Below, one piece after another: positions 48,587-59,681 of a stretch of 64,000 nt of DNA; the first letter of the stretch is position 1; every line of letters begins with the position of its first letter. A model generated the notes under the pieces. That model was not told where the DNA came from. It did no database searches and saw nothing but the letters and a program-made list of their open reading frames with translations. The translations under genes and the position numbers were made by a program. The stretch comes from Coriaria nepalensis. Lineage: Eukaryota; Streptophyta; Magnoliopsida; Cucurbitales; Coriariaceae. The stretch is from the NCBI GenBank assembly GCA_027186245.1, contig CP114490.1, forward strand, positions 9,680,501 through 9,744,500. Reading direction: 5' to 3'.

Positions 48587-49744
48587 GATGGATTATAAAA
48601 CATATAATTTTGAAATTAAAGTGTTTTTGACCTAGTGATTGTGTTCAACGGATCAAAACCTGTATAGAATAGGTAGGTATCATTATTTGAACCTTCCACT
48701 GTGAAAATATATTGATTTTACTAGCTGATCAATAGATGCGATGTCCTTGAACTGTTCTGCCATTCTTGTAAACAATAACATACTTCACATATGAGTCTTT
48801 CCTGATATAATTGAGTTCTAAATATTATGTTCATTTTGTCCTTAAACATCTGCCTGGTTTTGCAAGAGTTGGACATAATTAAGCCCACGTTAATTCCCTA
48901 AAAAGTAACTCCACTTCTCTCTCACATAGGTGATTCTTAATCAAGAGTAACTTATTTAACTCCATTCGGATTTTTTGACGCCTAAGAATCATTAAAAGCA
49001 TAGCTTATCTTTTCTCTTACGACCATCATTGTTTCATCATAGGAATGGATATGAGGAGAACCCCCACAATGATCTAATTAAGTCTTTATACAATTAGGTT
49101 GTCCTTTTGAATCTATATCTTAGGATCTTCAGTCAACTAGGTTGAGTTTTCATTATATTGATTTAATCTTTCATGGGCTTTAGTCTCATTCTCATTGATG
49201 ATTTTGCAACTAACTATCTATTTAACCCTTTAGTTAGTGGTTCCGAATATTTATCCATGAATAATTCTAATTGAGAGTAGTTTATTAAAACTTTTCTAGA
49301 TAGATTCCTTAAAGTTTTAATATTCATTTTTTAACAAGAAAATTTCGGACCATAAGATTTTATGTCCTAACTCTTTTATCAAGTCGAGATTTTATCAACC
49401 TCTTATTCATTTTCTTGTTCTTGAGTATGATAAACTCTAGGGTTCGTTTAATCTTGTTTCATTTTGAACCTTCTCATTAATATATGTTCAAGGAGAACAT
49501 ATCTCTTCTTATGGATTAAACCAAAAAGTTTGACATTCATATTAAATAATAACCTTGTTTATTTTCTCATGTGAAAGTTTAGTATATGATCCATGTTAAT
49601 TATTATACATATAGAATCATAATCAACATATTCTAATCTAGCATGTTATAAATTATAAAAACACAAGCAACTAATAAAATAGCTAGCTTTATTTTATTAA
49701 TTTCTCAAATGATCATTATATTCATTTAGCTTATAAGCTCATCA

Positions 49745-50725
49745 AAAGACTTTCCCAAAAAAAAATCAACTAAGCGGAGAGATCAAGGCCTGAGACATCT
49801 TGAGTAATGCCTTCCACCATATTTGCTTATTGGCTTGATTTCTTTTTTGGGAGCCTACAATCTGAAGCTCTATGACCCATCTTATCACAGTTGAAGCATT
49901 TCCCTTAAAATTTGGTTTACTTCTTTGAGACTCCTCCTTTCGGTCCCAACTTAGACCATTTATGGGTTCTTTTAGAACCTTGACCATATTCCATAAGATT
50001 AGCCTTTGCCTCATGTTGAATAACCCTTTTCTTATCAAAATTTCTATTGTACTTTTCGATTCGAAGTCGAACAATCAAATTTTTTATATTCATATCCTTT
50101 CACTTATGTTTAATGTAGTTCTTGAAAGCATTCCATCTGGGAGGAAGCTTCTCAATAATAGCAGCTACTTGGAAGGTTTCACTTAAAATCATCCATTCGA
50201 CATAAATCTCATATAAAATTACTTGAAGTTTTTGAACATGACTGCCTATAATCTTAGAATTCATAATTTTATAGTCAAGGAATCGATCCATAATAACCTT
50301 TTTGGTACCGGCATCCGTGGCCTTATATTTATGGTCTAAGGCATCTTATAGCTCATTTGCCATTTTCTTTGTACTATACACGAAGTACAAAGAGTCAGTC
50401 AAACTATTCATTATATAGTTCCGACATAGAAAGTTAAAATAATTCTAAGCATCAACAGCACTGACTGCTTGGACATTATGCTCATCATCTTCGAGCACAT
50501 GAGTACTCTCCTTTAAGAATCTTGCAAGATTCAACATAGTAAGGTAGAACAACATCTTTTGCTACCACCTTTTGAAATTATATCCATTGAATTTCTCTGT
50601 TTTTTTACCATGGTTCACAAGAACCTAAAATGAGTGGCTCGAGTGATTGAAAGGGTCATCTTGGTAGCAGCAGCTTGTTAGTTACTTTCAGATTCTATTT
50701 CTGAAATTACACACATATTGATATG
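49745..50725 (-). pseudogene. Copia gag of the gag-only element
   Basis: Minus-strand frames give the copia Gag (UBN2) blocks in order: the D-R-F-L-D-Y-K-I segment, V-Q-K-L-Q-V-I-L-Y-E-I, then E-T-F-Q-V-A-A-I-I-E-K-L-P-P-R-W-N-A-F-K-N-Y-I-K-H-K near 50100-50291. A downstream basic region follows in another frame, with a zinc-knuckle remnant near 49870-49900. Several frameshifts and stops occur upstream of 50291. No intact protein is possible. Confidence 0.7.
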
Positions 50726-52412
50726 AGTATCTTAGTAACTAAACAGTTATAAATCATTAAAAACTCGTAAAGGATAAACTGCAAATAGCCTTCAAAATAA
50801 AAATGTTAAAAGCCATTACATTTTGAAACCATTCTGAATTAATATCGCAGACGAATTAATTTTTGAAAGCCATTTAATTCGATTTCAAAATGTTTTTATT
50901 AATGGTTAATCCTTACAAGATAATAACCATGAAATAAATATTCCAAAACCTTTACAAAGCACTATTAATTGAAAATGTTTATTCAATTAATTTGAAATAT
51001 TGTTATTAACCTAGTAAATACAAGTTTAATAAACCATATAATTAATTTTTAAAATTTATTACGAATTATATTCGGAGCATTGTAAATTAAATTCTAATAG
51101 TTAAAAATTAATCAAAATCGGTTGATCAATTACGATTACTTGGAAACCCTTATTAATTGTAACAATGATCAATTAAATTTGAAACCATTACAAAATTTAA
51201 TTGTTAAACTATTACAATATTTATTTGTAAAACCGTTACAAAATTTGTAATACCATACAATAAATTGTAATAAAATTATAATTATCAATTATGCATCAAT
51301 TGATCACACCAATAACAACAAAATATTAATATAGGTTCAATTCATGCTTTAATCCAAATATTATAATTAAGATACTAATTAATCTCTATCGCACATAATT
51401 TATGCAATCAAAATTGAAGGCATAAAATATTTCAACTATTATATAAACACAATCAAATATGTAAATTCGCATTAATCTTGACAAAACTATTTTCACTTTG
51501 GCCTATTAAAAGTTAATATCTTAATAAATGATTTACATTAAATTTATAGAACAAATATTTTCCACTAATATTAACATGTATTATTTTATTTATTACATAG
51601 AAAATATTTCGAATTTGATTAAATTAAATCTATTTATTATATATATATAAACAAGTCTATTTTAAGTTATAGTATAATATATAGTAAACAGTAAGTCTAA
51701 TAATATATAAAAATAATAATTAGGAAATAGAATACTATCTATAATAATAAATTACAACAAGCAGAAAATTAGAATAAGTAATGCAGAAAAACGGTAATCA
51801 AGAAAATAGAATAGTAAATATGATCTGTAAAATTAAATTATAGAATAATATTTATAAATGGTTTACTCATTAAAATATGTAATTACAAAATAAAATATTA
51901 AACAATATAAAATCATAATATTTAAATATAAATAAAAGTGAGAATGATGTAAAATAGAACGACACTATAAAGAATATGGATTCGCAAACCAAATTGATGA
52001 AAGGAGAATTCTGAGGCATGTGAGGTTCCACAGTGTCCTTAAAATAGATTGGCCCGATGCCATCTGTCTCCCAAGATACAACATAATGAAAAATACTCGG
52101 TTAGAATACTAAATATTTCCGATAAACTCTCAAGCTATCGAACACTATCACTCTGAAGTTTGGAACACTAGAGAGGGTTTGAGGAGAAAATCATTTTTTG
52201 AATGATTTTTCCAAAAGGGAGGAGGCCAATTTATAAGTTTCACATGAAGGAAACCAATCAGACAGATTAATGCATATTAATCCGTCAGTTTCATAAAATT
52301 AATTATAAAGTTAATTAGCCACATTAATACATATAACATATATTAATTTGCTAAATTTATTCTTGAAGAAATCGAAAATTCAATTTTCTATTCAATTCAA
52401 AATTTTCCAACA

Positions 52413-53562
52413 ATGTTAAAATTTGCCTCAATGATATGTTCATGAATTCGTATATGTATAATAGAGAAAATATGAATGGAAGGGGTTATTATCTACGAAC
52501 CCCTTCTGATGTCTAAGTCAGTAATATGATCGAAAAAAATAATCAATTAAATGAGGAATTGTGAGCTAATGAGCGTATACCTTAGGCGTCTCATAAGGGG
52601 TCACCGGATAGAGTCATCTTGGGGAGAAACTCTTAATTCAGTAGAATTTGCGAAGATTTTTTTTAATTTGGGGCTGGATTTCCGTTGTCGTGGGGAATTG
52701 ATTAGATCCTCTTTCACAAGGCAACTTTGAGCCCATTATGTTCTTAGCCTTTTAGGTGATGCCTTCAGCAACCCTATGGGTCGGTAAGTACAAGGCCTTA
52801 TGGGTGATATTACTCGATCTCATTTTTGGGCTCATAGGCCTCTTTGATCATGACATGGACTCAAATCATCAATATGAGTGATATATTCGTAAATATTCCC
52901 TAAAGAGTATTGAAAGTGAAATTTTCGTAAATATTTCTTGAAGGGGTATTCCTTTCATTCAGCCTCTTGGCACAAGTCGATGTGGCACATCAGATTGTGA
53001 TAGAACTTTTATCCGTGTCCTTGAAATTGATCATCTAGAATTCATCAAGGCTAGAGTTTTCTTATTGGTTGATTCTCTTTCTTTTCTCTCCTTCTAACGC
53101 CCTTTCAGACTATAAGTATTAGGTTCTTGCTCGATCATTTTCCTTTCTTTCTAAGAAATTTGTTAGCTTTGTTCATCATAAATCCTTCTTAACCCACAAG
53201 TGGGTCTTCTTCTACGATGTCAATTATACACTCCTCTATTGCTCCTTCAGCTATGGGCACTCTTTCAGGTGCTTTCTTTCCTTCTTTTCTCACTTGGATG
53301 GACTATAACGCTAGACCTTTTAGGTGTGAACTTGAGTGTGGATGAAAAGCCACTAATAAATGAAGAGTTCCTTGCGGGCGAAGAGTTCCTTGCGGGCGAA
53401 GAAACCCTAGCGGATGAGGAGCCTCTAGCGAGTGAAGAGTCTCATATTTCGCATGATCTTAAAACTAACCAATTTGTATTTAAGGTCAAATAAGCTCTTT
53501 GGCCTTTTGGTGGTTGAGGCATGATGAGGCCTTTATAGCTAAATAACAATCCGTGTGGGTCT
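52413..53562. other. Unclassified repeat-derived sequence, plus small in-frame repeats
   Basis: A promoter-like ACTATAAGTATT at about 53109 precedes a 97-codon frame (53200-53493). Its end repeats GAAGAGTTCCTTGCGGGC in tandem (53369-53404) and then degenerate copies. The frame has a hydrophobic start and an acidic repeat but no family I recognise. It may be the target element into which the next solo LTR inserted. Confidence 0.4.
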
Positions 53563-53567
53563 ACTAA
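53563..53567. repeat. Target-site duplication ACTAA (left copy)
   Basis: ACTAA directly precedes the solo LTR, and the same 5 bp directly follow it at 56355-56359. Confidence 0.85.
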
Positions 53568-54948
53568 TGTAACGACCCGCGTTGTTCGAACCGTTACACT
53601 ATTTTCTTTTACTTATAAAATCTTAGTGTAATTATTTGTTATAAATTTTTTTTTTGGAATTTGTTTCAAAAATCCTTTAAAACCTTTTTATAAACAGTAA
53701 TTCTTGCATCATAACAAAATTAATCAGAATTAAGAAAAGTGTTATCACGCTACGATTTATAGTGCATGTGTCGATTAGGAGGATTCAAAACATTTATACC
53801 AGTACCCTCAAAATATTGCCCCCATCATCACGATGCACCAATCTATTTTTACAAGTCCTATTTACAAATTTATAGCGGAAGTTACAGCACAACTGTCGTC
53901 CCGGTACCACTACCTCCTTCGTCATCATTGCACTCCCTCAGCAAGGTTGTTAGGGTAAAGTACTTAGTTGCTTACCCTTTGTTCCTACAACATGGAATGT
54001 AAGACGTGAACTTTCGCTCAGCAAGTACAAACATGGCTCACAAAATCATTATGAATGTATATGATGTATCAGACAAGTAATATATAGCAATCTTAGACTT
54101 ACACCCTTCATAAGACTCATCACATGCTCCTATCTTAATCTTTCTAACGTTTTCTTACTTGTTCTTTTTATTATGCCCTATGTACGTACCGGTTGAACCA
54201 AAGAAAAGCCGGAGGAGCGACCCAATCCGAACTTAGCCCTGATCCTTTCATTTTCATGCCTCGCGCATGCATCATCATAATCCCCTCTTCATTGGGCCTC
54301 ACGCCCTTCATTCGAGGGTCGGTACGACATATATTAATTTATCTCATTTCTTTCTATCTCATGCACCTCTTAATTTCTCAACATGAAATGTGAGGTAAAT
54401 TGGCATGATGCTTATGAGTGCATATGTTATTCAAGAATTTCCATAACAATGACTATAATAATTTTCGGTCTCATCAAAATCAATCATTTCATGACTATCA
54501 ATCAATTCATATATGAGCAACCAGACAATCATTAAAATACAACTCATTGCATTTCGAAAACAACTTTCATGTTGTAGGTGAAATTTGTACTTACTTGGAT
54601 TCCAAGCTTTCCTTTAAGGATTTGGTACTTTATGAACACTAGGTCCGTTGTTCGTCTTCAAAATCAAGAATTATCTTAACTTAATAAAAGCTTAACTTTC
54701 TATGACCGTTTCTCTTTAGTTAGCTTATCTTACTATGCATTTCTCATTCATTTTAGACATCTAATTCCAACTCTTTTCTTATTATCCCTTACATAGTTAA
54801 TTAGGAAACCTTTGTTTCCCCTTATTTATGTCCTTTATGTGAGGCTTATCACCTTATTTTAGCTCATGCTTATCCTTTTTCACATTCTAAAGCATTATGG
54901 GAATTTGAATGTTCATTATTTCAGTTTTTTTTAACCTCCTATATATTC

Positions 54949-55275
54949 CCAGACCGAGACCTAAGATAACGCTTCTCAATCTGAGTTCTCGATCCAGATC
55001 AATAACTCTTTCCTCTTCTTAGACCAAGACCTAAGATAACGCTTCACGGTCTGAGTTTTCGATCCAGATTGAGGACTCTTTCCTCTTCCTAGACCTAGAC
55101 CTAAGATAACACTTCTCGGTCTGAGTTCTCGATCCAGATCGAGGACTCTTTCCTCTTTTCCAGATTGAGACCTAAGATAACACTTCTCGGTCAGAGTGCT
55201 CAATCCATATCGAGACTTAATATAACGTCTCTCGGTCTGAGTTCCTAGTCCAGACTGAGAACTTTTTCTTCTTTT
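54949..55275. repeat. About 70-bp tandem repeat, five units, in the solo LTR
   Basis: Each unit reads AGACCGAGACCTAAGATAAC, then CTTCTCGGTCTGAGTTCTCG, ATCCAGATCGAGGACTC and a pyrimidine-rich TTTCCTCTTC. AGACCGAGA and TCTCGGTCT are mutually inverted, so each unit can form a small hairpin. Confidence 0.85.
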
Positions 55276-55899
55276 TTGGATTTTCTGTTTTGTGTAGTCT
55301 CCTTCTTAGATTAGAACTTAAACTCAACAACCTCCATTAATCATACTCAAGCTTTACATTCTACTTATCAGCTTCATATTTTTACTAACCTCCTACTACT
55401 ACCAAATTTCTTGATAGTCATTATAGCGTACGCTAATGCATGATGTAAGTAAATCATGTCTAGAACTTAAGGAGGTAGAAGTTAGATACTTACTTAGTCC
55501 TTAACTGGATTGTCACACTTATGCCTTGATTATAGTCTAGCTTGATCACCCGAGTTGTTTCTAAAAGAGAGTAAGGAACGAGAAGAAGGAATTTATTTTG
55601 TTGTTGTAAAAGATGGGCGTTTACGTAACATAACTTTATATATGATCGTGTTCAAATTGGTTACTAACCATAATATTTTTCTAGCTTTGAAACGTGGCAC
55701 TCCTATTTGACCGGATGCTTATCTCAAGTTAGAGATCGCTTACAAGTTGAGGGATCATTTAATGCACGTCTAATCCCTATTTGATATTTTATAAATCTAT
55801 ATAAGTGTGCCCATAGATATAGATGTATGTATATATATATTTACCTAACGTGTCAAAGTACCTCGGATCAAGTACTGTTCCTAGATCGGGGAAGACCAA

Positions 55900-56130
55900 G
55901 GACCCTTTCTTCCTTCCTAGACCGAGACTTAATATAACGTCTCTTAGCTTGAGTTCTCGATCCAGATCGTGGACTCTTTCTTCCTTCTTAGACCGAGACC
56001 TAATGTAATATCTCTCGATCTTAGTTCCCATTTTAGACTGAGGGCTCCTTCTTTCTTCCCAAACCGAGACCTAATGTAAGATCTCTCGGTCTGAGTTCCC
56101 GGTCCGGACCAAGTTCTTGGTCTAGAAAAA
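55900..56130. repeat. Second array of the AGACCGAG tandem repeat
   Basis: Three further units of the same type lie near the LTR's right end, separated from the first array by about 620 bp of unrelated sequence. Confidence 0.8.
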
Positions 56131-56354
56131 CATAAACATGTCTGAGTTTGTATATAATACACTTTAGATACTTGTGGATTTTAATTATTTAATTATTTGG
56201 TTTATTTCCTTATTTACCTGTTTATTTAGTTTCATTGTATATACATATATGTTTGCTTTCACATTGAAGTTTAACATTCAATATAAAACTCTATAATTAT
56301 TTATTTAAATTTATTTCCCTACCAACTACATGTCGGAAATTATCGGGGCTTACA

Positions 56355-57064
56355 ACTAAGACTAAAATTATTTTCCTGAGAGCTGTAGTAGACTTCTCGC
56401 CTTTGTAGGTTGCATGTCCTTTTAATATGGGCTACCTTATTTACTATTTTCCTCCTGTCGTCTCTTTTGAAGGCATCTTTCCTCCTTTCCATGATTCGAC
56501 ATAGATGGAAGCGTGAAAGATGAGGAGGGGATCTTAGCATGGGTGACTCCCATTATGCCTAACGGCCGGTAGATGTGAAGCCCCTTAACCCTTTGGTTTG
56601 AGATGTCTCTTTTATGGACCTTGCATGTCGGAATGCCTTTGAATCCTATTACTATATCGATGCTATGAATATATATATTTCTTAACGAATTGCCTCATCA
56701 AAACATTTTGAGGCAAATTATAATTCTCTCTTCTTCTTTTTTCTAAATAGTGTACTTTACCTAAATGATTGGCCGGCTTAGTAGTTGTTGGCTTAGATTT
56801 GACCATGAATACAAAGTTTGCATTTTGACCGTGCTTTTCACTTGTTAGGTGGCTTGCCAATTTTGTTTTGATTTTGTTTGTTGTATTGTCATAGATCATC
56901 TTTTTGTAGCTCTTCCAGATGCTTCTTATGGTAGTTCCTCTCCCCACCGAAAATTCCGCCTAAGCAATTCTCTACTTACACAATATTCCCTTTAGCTAGG
57001 CATTGCTACTTATTTTCTTCATTGCTTGATTTTGGTAGAATATTATGAAAAGTCAAGACATCCC
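56355..57064. other. Right flank of the solo LTR, unclassified repeat
   Basis: Starts with the ACTAA duplication (56355-56359). The remainder is T-rich with no supported gene. A 94-codon minus frame (56663-56947) is Lys/Arg-rich without a recognised domain. Confidence 0.35.
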
Positions 57065-57415
57065 TTTTTTTTTTGTAAGGGGCCTCAGCATGCTAAAGTC
57101 TTTTTCTTTTTTTATACCTCAACGTACTGATGTGTCTTTTAGGGTACCTCGGCATGGTGAAGTTGTTTTCTTTTTTGCGTCTTGACGTTTTTTGGGATGT
57201 CTCGTCATGGTGAAGTATTTTTCTTTTTATGCCTCATGTCGAGGCATTATTTAAAGTGTTTCATCATGGTAATGTCTTTTTCTTTTTGCACCACCACGTG
57301 CCGAGTCGTTTTCTAGTGTGCCTCATCATGGTGAGATATCTTTTTATTTTTACACCTCCGCATACCAAGATGTCTTTTAGGGTACTCATCATGATGAGGT
57401 CTTTTTCATTTGAGA
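57065..57415. repeat. About 62-bp degenerate tandem repeat
   Basis: Five to six units with the pattern (C/A)CTC(A/G)TCATGGTGA followed by TCTTTTTCTTTTT, a CACCTC(A/C)-type segment and TCTTTTAGGGTA. No coding function is evident. Confidence 0.8.
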
Positions 57416-57544
57416 TGAGAAGCTATTGTTGTATGTATGGTGTCGTGTTATTATGGCTTATGATTATTTAAATAGGGTTTATGCTTGGTTAAATGTTCAT
57501 TAAATTAAATAATATAATACAACACTGAATAATGTATAATCTAT

Positions 57545-58210
57545 GTTAGGAGAAAAATGGGCTTTCCCAAAATTCGAAATAATTTTTAAATTTAAATTAT
57601 AAGGCCACAATTTTATTAAATGTGGCTAAAATCATTATATCTGTTAAGTGATTATTAAAATTTTAAATTTGACATAATTTAATTTTTTTTTATTAGTTTT
57701 ATCCCTTTTTATTTAAATTTAATATTTTCTTAATCCACTTTATTAATAATTTGTTTTTATTTTTTCTATTTCCACTCTATCGGCCACCAATACCATCCTC
57801 TGCCACTGCTACCACTACCCTCCCGCCTTCATCCGTTGCTGTTATTGTCAATCTCCATTGTGGACATAAAAATATTAAACACTTTATAGTAACGGAGGGG
57901 GGGAAAAGGGTGGTGGTGGCCAATCTAGTGAAATAGAAAAAAAAAATTGGATTAAAATTTTTAAATTTAAATTAAAAAGGCAAAAATATAATTAAAAATT
58001 TTAACTTGGATCAAATTTAAAATTTTAATAATCATTTAATAATTATATGACATATACATAATCATTTAATCTATTTTTAATTGAAATAAAGTTTCATTAT
58101 AATTTAAAATTCAAATTGAGTATTTATTATAATTTTTAAATATAAAGGTATTCATTATAAGTTATATTAAAATTTGAAAAATTATCGTAAATTTTCCAAT
58201 TTGGAATTAT
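57545..58210. mobile_element. Foldback MITE, about 0.66 kb
   Basis: The left arm (57560-57730: TTTAAATTTAAATTATAA, AGTGATTATTAAAATTTTAAATTT) pairs with the right arm (57950-58190: AAATTTAAAATTTTAATAATCA, TTATAATTTAAAATTCAAATTG). The loop carries CGGCCACCAATACC and, inverted, GGTGGTGGTGGCC. The loop sequence is related to the tandem unit at 45874-46146. It is non-coding. Confidence 0.65.
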
Positions 58211-59597
58211 AAATACAATACAGGTAGTTTGAATCTAAGTATGATATTTGTTCACATAACTAAATTCTAGAACTAGAACTTCATTATGACTATGATTATC
58301 TGGTTTCAACCCCTTTCGAACTTTTGGAAGAAAAAAGAGAAAATCTACTCTGATCCACCATATATGCACATAGTCAATAAAAAATCAACCATATATATCC
58401 TTTTATTTTTAACTAACCATAGATATAGAAATTTCTCTAATTATATACATACTATATATATGATAGTATTGAAAGGGTACTCTCTTTGTCAGTAATTAAG
58501 ATTATGGCTATAAACCCTTTTCTTAATTATAGCTAATCAGGAAAAAAAAAGATGGTTGATTGACTGGGTACACTTTTTACTGTTCATAATATAATTATTG
58601 AAAGCTTGAAAGGAAGCATACCCTACTTAGTCACAAACAACAACAAAAAAAAGAAATTCTAAGCATACACGATTCTTTAGCGTTCAAGAATCAAAGTATT
58701 CCTTCATCCTTTGTCTTTATAGAAACACAATGCTAAGTGTAAAAATTATATATATATATATATATAATATAATATAATAAATCATATCACTCAAGATCGT
58801 GTGGAATAATTCTAATAGTGCCCTAAATTCTTTAAACTTTTAAGATTTTTATTTTCTCAAATTATAAAAAAGAATATAATTCTGAACTCCACAAATACAA
58901 ATGAAGACAAATAATTCTATAGCACGAAGGGCAATCTCTTTTTTCTTGGTACATTATTGTTAAATCATACTTTATATGCATCCATCCAACCCTAAGATGC
59001 AGCTCATTTTGTCCATTTTCACGTTTACAACAATGTCCCTACAATAAATTATTAAAATTTTATACGATGAGTATGGTCCTAATCTTTCCATTCGAATTGA
59101 TTTGATTTGAAACATTCATAAGTTCAGACACGTAAAATTCGATTTAAACCCGTAAAATCTAATTGTACAATAACTTTGATTCTAGTCTCATAAAGTAAAA
59201 TACATACATACCCATTTGGATTTTAGTGAATTAGGGTCATAAATGTTGTGGTCATCAAAGTAAGACATCGCCCCTTTTGATGTTCATGTTTAAAATGAGA
59301 AAGAGAAGAGCAAAAGGAAGAAGAGAGCTTGAAAATTTTAAATGAATTGAATAAGAGTCACTTTCCAAATGCTCAATTTCTAGTGGTTGTACGAATTACT
59401 GCCATAAGAAACAGCTCCAAACTCTCAACATTTCATCTTCTTCATCTAAAGCCAATTAATTCTAACCAAAAGTTTTATGAGAAAATGGCAAGTTAAGCAA
59501 ATTTCCAATCTACCCCTCTCTCCTTTACCCCAACCATGCACATGCACCTGTGCTTCTTCTATCTGTTATAAACCATTAGTTTCAAAACACTAGCAAC

Positions 59598-59600
<3 letters not shown>
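58211..59600 (+). promoter_or_regulatory. Upstream region of NPF6.4
   Basis: AT-rich upstream sequence with a TA run at about 58749-58767. No mobile element ends were identified. Specific regulatory motifs cannot be assigned by eye. Confidence 0.4.

Positions 59601-59656
<56 letters not shown>
59601..59656. repeat. (CT)28 microsatellite in the NPF6.4 leader
   Basis: 56 bp of pure CT end 25 bp before the start codon. It is most likely in the 5' untranslated leader or core promoter; CT/GA tracts in this position are common in plants and can influence expression. Confidence 0.9.
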
Positions 59657-59658
<2 letters not shown>

Positions 59659-59681
59659 AGAGCACAAGAAAGAAACAAGAC

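Larger units (their letters stand above)
47541..52412 (-). mobile_element. Ty1/copia element with two LTRs and gag, pol missing
   Basis: Two direct repeats in the same orientation bound the element. The right one (about 51660-52412, the 5' LTR on the minus strand, starting TGTTGGAAAATTTTG at 52412) matches the left one (about 47581-48357) along its length, with clear divergence. Between them only a gag reading is recognisable (49745-50725, minus). The 1.1 kb from gag to the 3' LTR (48600-49740) shows no protease, integrase, RT or RNase H. A 4-bp ATGT lies at 47537-47540 and 52413-52416, which would put the left end at 47541; this is tentative. The LTR divergence indicates an old insertion. 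It fits a non-autonomous copia derivative. Confidence 0.7.
53568..56354 (+). mobile_element. Solo LTR, 2.79 kb, Ty3/gypsy type
   Basis: The block begins TGTAACGACC and ends ATCGGGGCTTACA, so the termini are TGTAA...TTACA. It is flanked by perfect 5-bp ACTAA duplications. No coding frame or second LTR is present, so this is a solo LTR left by LTR-LTR recombination. It holds two arrays of a tandem repeat (54949-55275, 55900-56130). The same family, 1.84 kb and more decayed, is at 21531-23366. The gypsy assignment rests on the TGTAACG start and the length and is an inference. Confidence 0.85.

Noticed and set aside
55789..56162. Overlapping minus-strand frames with repeated Arg/Ser/Asp-rich phrases
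   Set aside because: They are translations of the LTR tandem repeat and do not continue beyond it.
57751..57936. 61-codon frame with Pro/Thr/Val content
   Set aside because: It lies in the loop of a foldback MITE.
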